The notes under the pieces: generated by a model
The model's input: only the letters and a program-made list of their open reading frames with translations
Databases searched by the model: none
What the model was told of the DNA's origin: nothing
Translations under genes and position numbers: made by a program
Shown: positions 14,782 to 23,993 of the stretch, in pieces
Position numbering within the stretch: the stretch's first letter is position 1
Layout of the letters: each line of letters starts with the position of its first letter
Origin: Elusimicrobiaceae bacterium
GTDB taxonomy: Bacteria > Elusimicrobiota > Elusimicrobia > Elusimicrobiales > Elusimicrobiaceae
Direction of reading: 5' to 3'
NCBI GenBank assembly: GCA_017475405.1
Contig: JAFVFN010000021.1
Span: forward strand, 1-34,986
Length of the DNA: 34,986 nucleotides

Positions 14782-14800
14782 ACAACTAAAGGGGGAATTT

Positions 14801-15334
14801 ATGAGTTTACGAAATATCTTGTTAGCAGGACTTGTACTGGCACTAGGTGCCTGTGCATCTTCTCAAAATAAGGAAGTAGACGATATCCCGCGTCTGCCGG
14901 CGCAGGATCCGAATGTGGAAGCATCAGAATTGCAAAATTATAAATTGTATAAGCAATCTGTGACGCAGATGTATAAGTCGCTTAAATTGCCCTCTATTAA
15001 TTATGATTTTGATTCTATTCGTCTGCCGGAGTATGCATATCCCTTACTGGATAAAGTGGTTACTCTGATGAAAGAAAAGGGCAATATTCATTTGATTTTG
15101 GAAGGACACTCGGATGTGTTGGGTTCCGATGAATATAACTATTGGTTGTCCGGATCCCGCGCGGCGGCACTTAAATCATATCTGGTGAGCCGCGGTATTG
15201 AAGCCGATCGTATCCGTATTCATGCGTACGGTAACACACGTCCGATTACGCTAGATAATTCACCGGAAGGAAGACGGGCTAACCGTCGGGTGGATATGAA
15301 ATTAACAACACGTCAGTGGAAATCAGTTTATTAA
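14801..15334 (+). CDS. Pal-like OmpA-domain lipoprotein, 177 aa
   Basis: The signal ends in the lipobox LGAC, with Cys at about residue 18. A short linker leads to an OmpA C-terminal domain (about 60-175), which binds diaminopimelate in peptidoglycan. Visible signatures are YDFDSIRL, the LEGHSDVLGSDEYNYWLS loop with the ligand Asp, SRAAALKSYLVSRGI and the closing GRRANRRVDM with the conserved Arg. The size and architecture match Pal, which ties the outer membrane to the cell wall. No tol genes are nearby, so I give no symbol. GGGGGAA precedes ATG 14801; upstream in-frame codons belong to the promoter. Confidence 0.9.
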   Translation: MSLRNILLAGLVLALGACASSQNKEVDDIPRLPAQDPNVEASELQNYKLYKQSVTQMYKSLKLPSINYDFDSIRLPEYAYPLLDKVVTLMKEKGNIHLILEGHSDVLGSDEYNYWLSGSRAAALKSYLVSRGIEADRIRIHAYGNTRPITLDNSPEGRRANRRVDMKLTTRQWKSVY

Positions 15335-15353
15335 GAATGATAGTATGAATAGA

Positions 15354-15381
15354 AACGGGTACTCGTAAAGGAGTACCCGTT
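15354..15381. terminator. Bidirectional terminator
   Basis: AACGGGTACTC (15354-15364) and GAGTACCCGTT (15371-15381) form an 11-bp stem between convergent genes, with short T-runs on both strands. Confidence 0.75.
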
Positions 15382-15396
15382 TTGTGATTGCAAAAC

Positions 15397-15912
15397 TCAA
15401 TATTCCCAGCGTAGGGCCCCGGCCTTTTCTGAATGTGGAGTAGATTTACCTGTTTCTGATTTGCATATTCGGTTAGCAAGTGAGTTTTCGTCAGTATCGT
15501 AGGTAAAACACCATTTTATCCCTGGGAAATCAGGTCCGTGTTGATAGTGATTTGTATATCCCATTTGTGTATTGTTGAGTGTAATATAACAGGTAATTCT
15601 ACGGTCATTAGAAACAAAAATAGCACAATACCTGTCGGAAGAACCAATGCTTGCAGTTTGACCGGCATTTTCAGCATTTGGAATACCGATATCTAATTGT
15701 TTAAATTCCGAAGCATACTCTCCGTTTGCCAAATAATAGACTTCTTGCGCTTTGGCAACAGAATCAGCTAATAATTTCAGTTCTGTAAATCTTGCTTTCG
15801 CTACGGCTAATTGGTATTGGGGCAATGCCACGGCAGCTAAAATGCCTATGATGAGTACTACCACCAAAAGTTCTATTAGCGTAAAACCTTGTTGGTTATG
15901 TTTATAATTCAT
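15397..15912 (-). CDS. Type IV prepilin with structured leader (copy C), 171 aa
   Basis: The prepilin motif is [21 protein letters not shown] with Glu5, followed by the shared YYLANGEYA segment. The Cys-containing globular domain has a C-terminal ICKSE-type motif. The start is ATG 15912 with AAAGGAG 6 nt upstream; a GTG at 15918 overlaps the Shine-Dalgarno and is not used. Monocistronic, it interrupts an otherwise plus-strand region, which marks it as an inserted or duplicated cassette. The third copy of the structured RNA lies upstream at 15957-16146. It is likely a pilin subunit or variant assembled by the locus 6 kb to the right. Confidence 0.93.
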   Translation of the reverse strand: MNYKHNQQGFTLIELLVVVLIIGILAAVALPQYQLAVAKARFTELKLLADSVAKAQEVYYLANGEYASEFKQLDIGIPNAENAGQTASIGSSDRYCAIFVSNDRRITCYITLNNTQMGYTNHYQHGPDFPGIKWCFTYDTDENSLANRICKSETGKSTPHSEKAGALRWEY

Positions 15913-15956
15913 ATACACTCCTTTGTTTGTTTTCTGTTTGGAGCGTATAAAATAAT

Positions 15957-16146
15957 ACGGCTGCTATCATGAGCATTCTCAAAGTCCCACAGATAACAGC
16001 CGTGGTCCCTCGCATATAAGCGAGAAACACTCGGCACAGTCGGGGCTCGAGACCCAACCGTACCTAAATCGGCTATTTTTGGACTTGAGAATGACTTTTG
16101 ACTTTCAAAAGTACTCCGCATACTTTCTATACGGTTCCAAAAACAG
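15957..16146 (-). ncRNA. Structured pilin-leader RNA, copy C
   Basis: Same architecture. 5' domain stem 16137-16146/16073-16082 (10 bp with one G-U on the minus strand) encloses hairpins 16129-16134/16116-16121 and 16105-16112/16094-16101. Long hairpin 16053-16064/16033-16044 (12 bp) has an 8-nt loop with UCGA. Short hairpin is 16020-16024/16009-16013. 3' stem is 15997-16003/15957-15963, then a U-rich run. The long-range pairing is 16081-16093 with 15974-15987, 13 bp with one bulged base, in a sequence unlike copies A and B. It is the most diverged copy in the long hairpin, yet every helix is preserved. It ends 44 nt before the pilin ATG. Confidence 0.8.
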
Positions 16147-16172
16147 AATAAATTTTGGTTAACTACCTTATC

Positions 16173-16178
16173 ATTATA
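16173..16178 (-). promoter_or_regulatory. -10 box for leader RNA copy C
   Basis: TATAAT on the minus strand, 26 nt upstream of the first helix. The GGTAGT after it is shared with copy A at a similar position. No clear -35 is visible. Confidence 0.45.
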
Positions 16179-16260
16179 ACATAATTCTTCATTTTATTTT
16201 TTCTCTTTTCTTTCTTGTTAGAAATTTCTAAAATATAGAAAACTTCGTACAGGATTTTTT

Positions 16261-18885
16261 ATGCTTAATTTAACAAAACCTGAAAAAGAAACTATCTACA
16301 TGAAAGTTATTCGTGTGCTTTTATCGGCCACGTTTCTCGTCGTGCCACTAATCTTTTTTACGGATCTGACGGCCAATCCATTCTTTGCCCAAAACGTTAT
16401 TTTGTATTTACTGATTGCTCTGATTTATGGTACGCTTGCGTTTAAATTTTTGCGTACCCAAACCATTGACTTTACCAAAACATTTTTTGATTTGGCTTTT
16501 TTTGTATACGTTATTGCCTGTGCGATGGGGTGGCTATCGGCGGTGTCCAGTGCCCCGCAGGCACTTCGACAAACGCTGTTTTTTAACCTGCTTAACTACG
16601 GTACTTTACTGTTGATTGTAGCGGTAGGCGCGTATATCATCAGCAAAAATGTGGTGTTTTCCGGTACGATTGAAAGTAAAACCAATTACATTTTATTGTT
16701 CTTTGTGTGGGGGGGACTGTGGTACCTGGCCCCGATGTTAAAAACCACCATCGCTTCGGAAACGTTCCTGGCTCAGTTATGGGACTGGTATGCTGCTGTT
16801 TTGTGGGGAATCGGGATTTATTTGGGTGTGCGTGTACTTCGAAAACTGACTCAGGAAAACATTTTGGTACTTATTTTTGTGGCCGTATTTTTGGCCTGTT
16901 GCTACGGTGTGTTGCAGGCACTCGGACTGGACTTTTTATGGCCTTTTGAAATCAATCAATTTGCGACTAAAGCATTTTCTACGTTTGGCAATCCGAACTT
17001 TTTATCTTCGGCGGTGGTAATGCTGTTACCGGCACTGTTGGTTTATTTTATGCGCACGGACAGCAAAAAAGATTTTATTGTTTACGGGCTCTTGGTACTG
17101 GTTTACATCTTGTATTTGTCTTTCGGACTCGCGCGTTCTTGTTGGATCGGTGCTGTGTGCGGACTGATTATGATGTGGATGTTCGGAACGCTTCGCAGTT
17201 TAATTTGGCAGCGTAAAGGCCGTGTGTTTTTACTGGCCTTGTTGGCAGTAGGGGTAGCGTACAGTTCTGTGTATATGCCGGGTCCCGGCAATGCGATTAG
17301 TCCCGTGAAAAACCGTGTCACGGAAATGAGTGATATTAAACTGGATGACTTTTCCCTCAAGATTCCCAAAGAACGTATTTTTCAGTCGCTGCATCAACGG
17401 CTGCTGATGTGGGATGTTTCTAAAGAGATCTTTTTGGCGCGTCCGGTCTTGGGAAGCGGCGTGGGGAATTATCAAATGGCCTTTGCGCGCTATCAGCCCA
17501 ATACGCTGCTTAAATATCCCGAGCTGCGTGATTTGAAAACCACTACCAATGCGCCGCATAATGAAATTCTATTCCAACTCGCGCAAGGCGGCATCGTGGG
17601 CGTAGGACTGTTCCTGTTTATGTTCATGGTGTTGTTTTTGGAAGTCAAAGATTTTGCCGTGCACAAAAAAGAGTGTGACAAAAAACAACTACTTCAGGCA
17701 ATCTTCTGCGGTATTTTAGGGATGCTAGTGGATAATATGTTAAACATTTCTTTGCACGCGGTGGTGCCGGCATTTATTTTCTGGTGGCTTGTCGGCGCCG
17801 AGGTGAGCGGTGTGGGGAAAGAGGAAGGCAAAATTTGTATTACTGCTAACCCGGCTACCAAGGCCGTAGCTCTGGTAGTATTGGCCGGATGCGCAGCGGT
17901 ATTTTTATGGCAGGGCGTTTGGTTTGCCAGTGAATATGAAGCTTTTGTCGGACAGAAAAAAATTGCCGCACAAAATTATGACGGGTCTGTTAAAAACCTC
18001 TCAGCAGCACTTACATTGTATCCCGCCAACACGGAAGCCGGTTTTCGGTTAGGGCAGGTATTACTGTCCAAAGAGGATTATAAAGGGGCGCTATCCGTGT
18101 TTGAAAAAACCATGTCTGCGGCTTCTTACTATGAAGAGGTGTATTATCAGGCTGCCTTGGCGGCATTGGGTACCCGGGACATTAAAAAAACCGTACATTA
18201 TCTGATGGATAATTTGCGGTTGCATCCGTATCATTTGCAGGCGTATAAGTTGTTGGCTCAGCTGCTGCATGATAATATTATTTATGCGACAGGGGAAGAA
18301 CTTCAAATGCTGGAACGCTCTGTTAATTTATTCCCGTACGAAACGGATTTATGGCGCATAGTGGGGGAGATTTATCAAAAACAGGGCGATACGGAAAAGG
18401 CCAAAAATATTTATTTACGCGGCCTGGAAGTAGACACGTTGGATGCAGATTTGTTAAAACGGGTGGATAAATTATTCCCGGCCAAAGACGATAAGCCTGA
18501 GCTGCTGGCACAGGCACGCGTCCTGCAAAGTTATCAGGACAAGGCAAATAAATTTAGTAAAATGTCAGCCTATTACCAACATAAGCTGCGTGAAAATATT
18601 GAAGCGTATGTGACACAGTATCCGACCGATATGAACGGACAAATTTTACTTGCACGCGTATTATCTTTGAGCGGTAATGATTTGAAAGCGGAAGAAATTT
18701 TACACCGAGTATTGCAAAACAAACCGGATGATTTATGGGCGCATTTAGCGTTATCCAGTTTGTATTATAAAGCGGAAGATTGGAACGGCGCGCGCCTGGC
18801 GTTAGAGAACGCATTGTTTTATTACCCGGATAGCCTCTCCGCAAAAAAACGGATGCAGTCTTTGAATAAAAAGAATGAAAAATAA
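16261..18885 (+). CDS. O-antigen ligase/polymerase-family membrane protein with TPR domain, 874 aa
   Basis: About a dozen hydrophobic segments fill residues 10-500. They contain the Wzy_C/WaaL-type signature: GLARSCWIGAVCG, then RLLMWDVSKEIFLARPVLGSGVGNY, then NAPHNEILFQLAQGGIVGVG, with the conserved Arg and His of the family. A further TM segment near 545 leads to about 300 residues of tetratricopeptide repeats on the far side of the membrane. Members transfer lipid-linked glycans to lipid A, to polymers or, as PglL/PilO-type oligosaccharyltransferases, to pilins. The location upstream of the pilus operon makes pilin glycosylation attractive but unproven. AGGA precedes ATG 16261; ATG 16300 is an alternative. 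Confidence 0.8.
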   Translation: MLNLTKPEKETIYMKVIRVLLSATFLVVPLIFFTDLTANPFFAQNVILYLLIALIYGTLAFKFLRTQTIDFTKTFFDLAFFVYVIACAMGWLSAVSSAPQALRQTLFFNLLNYGTLLLIVAVGAYIISKNVVFSGTIESKTNYILLFFVWGGLWYLAPMLKTTIASETFLAQLWDWYAAVLWGIGIYLGVRVLRKLTQENILVLIFVAVFLACCYGVLQALGLDFLWPFEINQFATKAFSTFGNPNFLSSAVVMLLPALLVYFMRTDSKKDFIVYGLLVLVYILYLSFGLARSCWIGAVCGLIMMWMFGTLRSLIWQRKGRVFLLALLAVGVAYSSVYMPGPGNAISPVKNRVTEMSDIKLDDFSLKIPKERIFQSLHQRLLMWDVSKEIFLARPVLGSGVGNYQMAFARYQPNTLLKYPELRDLKTTTNAPHNEILFQLAQGGIVGVGLFLFMFMVLFLEVKDFAVHKKECDKKQLLQAIFCGILGMLVDNMLNISLHAVVPAFIFWWLVGAEVSGVGKEEGKICITANPATKAVALVVLAGCAAVFLWQGVWFASEYEAFVGQKKIAAQNYDGSVKNLSAALTLYPANTEAGFRLGQVLLSKEDYKGALSVFEKTMSAASYYEEVYYQAALAALGTRDIKKTVHYLMDNLRLHPYHLQAYKLLAQLLHDNIIYATGEELQMLERSVNLFPYETDLWRIVGEIYQKQGDTEKAKNIYLRGLEVDTLDADLLKRVDKLFPAKDDKPELLAQARVLQSYQDKANKFSKMSAYYQHKLRENIEAYVTQYPTDMNGQILLARVLSLSGNDLKAEEILHRVLQNKPDDLWAHLALSSLYYKAEDWNGARLALENALFYYPDSLSAKKRMQSLNKKNEK

Positions 18886-18961
18886 TTGTAATTTTGCTAC
18901 AATCTTTAAGTAGTGTTTTTGACGGACTGAGAAAATAAATTTAAAAATAATAAAAAAACTC

Positions 18962-18989
18962 TTTACAAATCGTGCGAAATTGCTATAAT
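18962..18989 (+). promoter_or_regulatory. Promoter for the 19047 gene and probably the pilus operon
   Basis: TTTACA (18962-18967), a 16-nt spacer, then a perfect TATAAT (18984-18989) with TTGC before it. It is the best promoter in this part of the window. Confidence 0.75.
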
Positions 18990-19046
18990 AGCTGTATCGG
19001 CGTGTAATTGCAAGGAGCCTAAAATCCTAGCGCAAGGAATATTTAG

Positions 19047-20978
19047 ATGAGCAAAAAGAATAAAATTTGGTTGTGTGTGCTGGTTTTAACGGGCGGTCTG
19101 TTAGCGACGGTGCAAACCGTGCAAGCCGCTTCTGCAGAAAAACAACTGCAAAAAGGTATTGAAGCCTATCAAAAAAATAATACCGATAAAGCTTTGGATT
19201 ATTTTGTAGATGTGCTGATGAACGGGGACAATGAACAGGTGGCTACCGCCAATAAGTACATTGACGCGATTCATAACCAGATCGGCGGTATTAAAACGCC
19301 GGTAGAAGTAGATGTTTCTTTCCCCAATCAACCGACTCAAACGATTGTAGACAAAACGGAAAACCTCGCCAACTACGGTACCGAAAAATTAAATACGTTG
19401 GCTACCGAAGGGGAAACCGTAGCTGCCGAAACGGCTGCTGCGTTGGGTACTCCCAAAACCTTAACGGAACAAATTGAGGAACGCCAATTGGCCGGTTACC
19501 TGCAAGACGGTACCGAGCCGCTCAGTCAAGCGCAGAGTACGGCCCTGGATCAAGCGGCCGTATTAGAAGAAACTGCTGCCAACGGTGTGGCTGCCACTCA
19601 AGATGATTTAGCCGCCATTGCCAACGAATTAAATCAACCCTTAACAATACCGAGTGACCCGGTTTTGCCTACGGCTGAGGCAACCGCTTTGCCGACAGCA
19701 GCTACGCCTGCTGCTGCGCTAACTGTTTCCGAAACGCCCAGTGCCTCATCTACCTTTGCCGATTTAACCAGTCCTTCTGCCATTGAAGCGCGCAATATTT
19801 ACACCGCTCAGAAATTACAAAGCCTGACCGACAGCGCAATTGCTGAATTATCCGCCGATAAAGGGGTACACTTATATATGCGCCCGGACGGTCGTCCGGA
19901 TGCCATTGATATTGATGACGGAGTATTGTTTCAGAATAATTCCTTTCGTACGCAGTCTTTAGGCACGCTCAATAGCATTTATGAACTCTTAGCACTCACG
20001 CAAGGTGCACGATACACGATTTTACCTGCCGGTTCTTATACGGATGACGTAACGCTGTCCGGTATTCGTCAGGCTATGGCTCTTAAATCTTATTTGGTCA
20101 AACGAGGTATTTCCCAGGGCAAGCTTTATTATAATATGGGGTTAGTAGATCAAGAAGTCCCCGCTCAATTTTCTAATTTAAAAGGTCTTTCGATTGTTTT
20201 TGATTATGATACGCAGTTACCTACCCGCTTGCTAGAAAATGAAGGAAATGAAACCGCTCCCTTACTCAGTATGGCCATTGTGCCGCAATGCCACGCGATT
20301 GATCGCTCGTTGGGAGAAGCCTACGCGATTGATTTTTCTGTTTTGGAAACCGTAAATACCTTAGATAACTGGGTGCTGCAGGTCATTCAACACGGACGTG
20401 ACGGCAACTATTATATTGTGCGCCAGTTGGAAGGCTTTTCACCGGTATATCACCAAATTTTATGGAACGGCCGTAAAGGGATTATCGGACCTGAACTTCC
20501 ATGCGGCAAATATACGATTGTACTTACAGGTATAGATTTAAAAGGTAATAAACAAACGTTACGCCGTCGTGTAATTGTCAAATGTGCGGCTGATCCGGCA
20601 CCTTCCTGTCAGATGGGTACGTGCAAACAAGCGACTGCTGTGCAATCAACCGGAACACTGAACTATAAAGCCGCTCGGTTGTGGAAGAAACCGGGACGTG
20701 TAATGTATCCCGGAAACAAGCAGGTCGCCGCGGAAGAGATGGCTGCTGCCGTTGTTACGGAACAGGCTGATACGGCTTCTTCCAACAGCAGTTCTTATAC
20801 GGTAACTAAAACAGTACGTAACATTGTTACCAATGATACCACTTCTTCCTCAGGCATTGCCTCGTCTTCGGAAGAATATGCTCCTTTACCGGCGGATGCA
20901 GGCGGTTATGCACCTGCTGCCAATAATCCGTATGACATGCCATACGAAGAGGAATATACAGAAACAACGACTTATTAA
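19047..20978 (+). CDS. Exported TPR/OmpA-like protein heading the pilus operon, 643 aa
   Basis: A Sec signal peptide (cleavage near VQAA, residue 28) is followed by a short TPR-like unit (KQLQKGIEAYQKNNTDKALD), then a long Ala/Thr/Glu-rich low-complexity region to about 265. Residues 270-390 resemble an OmpA-type domain: DGVLFQNNSFRT, SGIRQAMALKSYLVKRGI. It lacks the closing NRRV motif, so peptidoglycan binding may be lost. A beta-rich Cys-containing domain (about 410-540) and a Ser/Thr/Tyr-rich tail follow. The pilM-like gene starts 27 nt downstream, so it is probably cotranscribed and may dock the pilus machine in the envelope. That role is inferred from position. Confidence 0.7.
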   Translation: MSKKNKIWLCVLVLTGGLLATVQTVQAASAEKQLQKGIEAYQKNNTDKALDYFVDVLMNGDNEQVATANKYIDAIHNQIGGIKTPVEVDVSFPNQPTQTIVDKTENLANYGTEKLNTLATEGETVAAETAAALGTPKTLTEQIEERQLAGYLQDGTEPLSQAQSTALDQAAVLEETAANGVAATQDDLAAIANELNQPLTIPSDPVLPTAEATALPTAATPAAALTVSETPSASSTFADLTSPSAIEARNIYTAQKLQSLTDSAIAELSADKGVHLYMRPDGRPDAIDIDDGVLFQNNSFRTQSLGTLNSIYELLALTQGARYTILPAGSYTDDVTLSGIRQAMALKSYLVKRGISQGKLYYNMGLVDQEVPAQFSNLKGLSIVFDYDTQLPTRLLENEGNETAPLLSMAIVPQCHAIDRSLGEAYAIDFSVLETVNTLDNWVLQVIQHGRDGNYYIVRQLEGFSPVYHQILWNGRKGIIGPELPCGKYTIVLTGIDLKGNKQTLRRRVIVKCAADPAPSCQMGTCKQATAVQSTGTLNYKAARLWKKPGRVMYPGNKQVAAEEMAAAVVTEQADTASSNSSSYTVTKTVRNIVTNDTTSSSGIASSSEEYAPLPADAGGYAPAANNPYDMPYEEEYTETTTY

Positions 20979-21005
20979 TAAGTTTGTCGGGGGAATGGGA
21001 AAATT

Positions 21006-22607
21006 ATGAATTTGTCTGAAGTTTTAGTCGGCAATAACATGAAAGCACACCCGGATTGCTTGGGGATCTATATCGGCATTGATGAAATCTATGTCGCTCA
21101 GAGCGCTAAGCGAGATGGCGGAGTCGTGCTGGAGTCATTAATCCGCGTGCCGGTCAATATGGTAGACCGCAGTAAACTAAAACCGTTGGACTTAAACGAA
21201 TCGTTTTTTACCATGGAATACTGGCGTGATTCCCTGGCCAAAGTAACTGCAAAGAAGTCGTGGAATACGACTAAAGTAGTGGTCAGCCTGGCTCCCGAGT
21301 TCTGTCTGCTCAGACACTTTGTGATTTCCATTCCCATGAAACGTCAAGAATGGGCAGAGGGGATCCCGAACGAAGCGCGCAAGTACATTCATTTTTCTTT
21401 TGATAAGGCCGTTTATTCCTATCATGTATATGAGTTTGAAACCGCTGCTACCAAACAAAAACGCCTGGGTGTTGTGTTTGCCATGACTACCAAGGGCATT
21501 GTGGCCAGTTTGGAAAAAGGATTAAAGGCGGTCGGTTTAGATTTGGTGTCCGTGGAACCGTCGTGCTTATCGTTGGGACGTACATTCGCTGATAACGATA
21601 AAGAATCGGTGGGTACCGGCGGGCGTATTTATTCTTTCTTTGGCAAAGAAATGGCCAATTTTATCTTCTTAAACGGATCTGTTCCGGTACTGGAACGGGA
21701 CGTGGAAATTTCCGGATCCATTCCGGCTGAACGTCGTCGTTTTGAAATTACTAACAGCGCCGAATTTATTGCCAAACAGTTGGAAAAAGATCCGTTTGAA
21801 GAAGCGGTGATTGTCGGTCACAATATTGAACAATGGGTGCCTGCTTTGGAAGCGGATTCGCGCAAGCCGGTACGTAAGTGGAACCTGCGGGAAGTGTTTG
21901 GCATTGAAACCAAATCAGCCGGTGAAGTGGCCGCAATCGGTGCAAGCGGTAAGTTCTTTAATGATATTGCTCCTGATATTGATTTTACCAAGGGGAAACG
22001 CTTAAGCGCCTATGAGTTTAATGCCAGTTGGACGGCATGGAAAATTGTTCTAGTGCTGGTTGGACTGATGGTATTATTTTTACTCAAGAGTTATGTCGGC
22101 ATGTTGGTAACGAACTATCAACTCAAAAAGAAACAATCTGTAGCTAGCCAGACTTTGGATGATTTTAAAGGATTGTCTTCCACTCAGTTGCAAAACAATT
22201 TGGATAATATTAAAAACCAAAATGATGCCTTGACGGACGTATATGTAAACAGTCCTTTGGTAACTCCCGTGTTGGATGCCGTGGCACATGCAGTTATCCC
22301 GAATATGTGGCTGACTAAGGTTTCCTATACGGCACCTTTCCCGGCCAAACGTCCGGGTGAGGGGAATCTGTTGTTAGAGGGGAATATACATTCCGATAAG
22401 GACGGAAGTGAAGATTTAATTATTGGCGGCCGGTTTAAAGAGTCTGTTGCCAAACAGTCGGCTTTGAAACGCTTGTGTCGCAATATTGATATACGCTATA
22501 CTAGCATTGCCAATACGGCTGCCAAAACCAAAGCGCAAAAGAATGTCGAAAATGATACCAAGTTCGTGCTGACCTGCAGCAATGAATCTAAAGGAAGGGG
22601 GCGCTAA
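21006..22607 (+). CDS. PilM-PilN fusion (GspL-like) assembly protein, 533 aa
   Basis: Residues 15-340 have the actin-like PilM/GspL cytoplasmic fold (IYIGIDEIYVAQSAK strand; SLAPEFCLLRHFVISIP). The usual DIG phosphate loop is replaced by RIYSFFGKEMANF, so nucleotide binding may be weak. One TM helix (about 346-368) leads to a coiled-coil and a periplasmic ferredoxin-like domain typical of PilN. In most type IV pili PilM and PilN are separate; in type II secretion GspL is the natural fusion. It should form the inner-membrane alignment complex with the next two genes. The following gene starts 4 nt after its stop. Confidence 0.8.
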   Translation: MNLSEVLVGNNMKAHPDCLGIYIGIDEIYVAQSAKRDGGVVLESLIRVPVNMVDRSKLKPLDLNESFFTMEYWRDSLAKVTAKKSWNTTKVVVSLAPEFCLLRHFVISIPMKRQEWAEGIPNEARKYIHFSFDKAVYSYHVYEFETAATKQKRLGVVFAMTTKGIVASLEKGLKAVGLDLVSVEPSCLSLGRTFADNDKESVGTGGRIYSFFGKEMANFIFLNGSVPVLERDVEISGSIPAERRRFEITNSAEFIAKQLEKDPFEEAVIVGHNIEQWVPALEADSRKPVRKWNLREVFGIETKSAGEVAAIGASGKFFNDIAPDIDFTKGKRLSAYEFNASWTAWKIVLVLVGLMVLFLLKSYVGMLVTNYQLKKKQSVASQTLDDFKGLSSTQLQNNLDNIKNQNDALTDVYVNSPLVTPVLDAVAHAVIPNMWLTKVSYTAPFPAKRPGEGNLLLEGNIHSDKDGSEDLIIGGRFKESVAKQSALKRLCRNIDIRYTSIANTAAKTKAQKNVENDTKFVLTCSNESKGRGR

Positions 22608-22610
22608 ACT

Positions 22611-23402
22611 ATGGCTTTTGATTTCGATAAAATCAAACAGAATCTGACGGCAGATAAACTCAAAGAAGTATTTGCCAAGAAAGAAGGAACCGCCGGACAA
22701 CATTCGGGTGCTGGTTGGACGAACTTGAACCAAAACTCCACACTGGCTGAATGGAAATCCGGTATGCAGGATATTAAAGCGGTATGTGAGGAAGGTAAAT
22801 TTAGTTTATTTGTAAAACAGATTGTCGTGTTACTGGCTGTGTTTTTGGCGGTACGTTTTGTGCATGGTAAACTGTCGGAACATCAGGCGGAACTCAAAGA
22901 TAACATGGCCGCTATTACTATCCAGCAGACCAATAAAGAAGATTATTTGGATAACAAGGCGCATTTGTTGCGTTTAGAGCCGTTATTCCCGGACGTAGCC
23001 AAAAAAAGCGATTGGTTACCGGGCAGTTTGATGACTTTGTTCAGTAAACATGAGTTGGCTCCCAAGATTGACGGCAATTTTGCGGAGAATGCGCAGAAAG
23101 TATATACGGTGGCCTCTCAGTCAGTATCATTCCAACAGAGTTTTGCAGAGTTGGGCAAATTGTTAGCGGATATGGAGAACGGAGACGATTTTATACGTGC
23201 TTCCGAGGTGTCTATTTCCAAATTAACTACACAAGAGGGATTGGGAGAAAACACCATTACCGTTAAATTTAATACGGTTTTTCCGAAAGAAAAATATGCG
23301 CCTAAACTGTTTAAAGATTATGCCGCACAAATGGAAAAACTCAAAGCCCAACAACCGGCTGTGACCCCGGCTCCGGCCAATAAGACGGAGGAATCCAAAT
23401 GA
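22611..23402 (+). CDS. pilO: PilO/GspM-like inner-membrane protein, 263 aa
   Basis: A 60-residue cytoplasmic N-terminus precedes one TM helix (about 63-83), a short coiled-coil and a periplasmic alpha/beta domain, the PilO/GspM layout. PilO pairs with PilN to link the cytoplasmic ring to the secretin. The cytoplasmic part is longer than usual. The Pro/Ala-rich C-terminus overlaps the next start by 4 nt (ATGA), so translation is coupled. Assignment rests on topology and gene order more than on conserved residues. Confidence 0.7.
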   Translation: MAFDFDKIKQNLTADKLKEVFAKKEGTAGQHSGAGWTNLNQNSTLAEWKSGMQDIKAVCEEGKFSLFVKQIVVLLAVFLAVRFVHGKLSEHQAELKDNMAAITIQQTNKEDYLDNKAHLLRLEPLFPDVAKKSDWLPGSLMTLFSKHELAPKIDGNFAENAQKVYTVASQSVSFQQSFAELGKLLADMENGDDFIRASEVSISKLTTQEGLGENTITVKFNTVFPKEKYAPKLFKDYAAQMEKLKAQQPAVTPAPANKTEESK

Positions 23403-23941
23403 AAAGAACAGCATTAAGTTACGGATTTATCGCAGGGATACTGCTTTTACCAGCTGTCTCTTTATACGCACAGCGTGATATGATAGACGCAGATATGATG
23501 GGTATGCCGGGCATGGGCCCCATGGCTGCCACTACCTCAGCTCCGCGCGAAGCGTTGGTCAAACCGCAGGTATCTTTTTCCCTGGATAACCAACGGGATC
23601 CGATGCTTTCTCCCGACGATATATTATTATTAAAACACCGTGAACAACAGCGTTTGGCGGCCGAGGCCGCGGAACGCCGTCGTCAGGCTGAAGCGGAAAA
23701 GAAGCGTTTGGCCGAAGAAGAACGCCGACGTCAATGGGAGTTGGCTCTGATTAAGGATCCGACCATTGTTATTCGCGATCAGATCCATATCAGCGGACTC
23801 ATTGACAAAGAAGTACTTATTGGCGGAAAACTCTATACAATCGGTCATACCTATAAAGGGGCCAAGATTGTGGCGGTTGGACCCGATTCGGTAACGTTTT
23901 CTTATAAGGGACACCGTTTTGTAAAGAAGGTCAAAATCTAA
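23399..23941 (+). CDS. pilP: PilP/GspC-like periplasmic protein, 180 aa
   Basis: A signal peptide or anchor (to about residue 25) is followed by a Met/Gly/Pro-rich linker and a highly charged helix (about 80-115, Arg/Glu/Ala-rich coiled-coil). The small beta domain at 120-180 (ISGLIDKEVLIGGKLYTIG ... VTFSYKGHRFVKKV) matches the HR/PilP-type fold that touches the secretin. It lies between the PilO-like gene and the secretin gene, the standard place for PilP. There is no clear lipobox, unlike classical PilP lipoproteins. Confidence 0.7.
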   Translation: MKRTALSYGFIAGILLLPAVSLYAQRDMIDADMMGMPGMGPMAATTSAPREALVKPQVSFSLDNQRDPMLSPDDILLLKHREQQRLAAEAAERRRQAEAEKKRLAEEERRRQWELALIKDPTIVIRDQIHISGLIDKEVLIGGKLYTIGHTYKGAKIVAVGPDSVTFSYKGHRFVKKVKI

Positions 23942-23993
23942 TACGGATTTGCAGTATTTAGTTTATTTGCAGTATACTCACACAGGAGGATAG

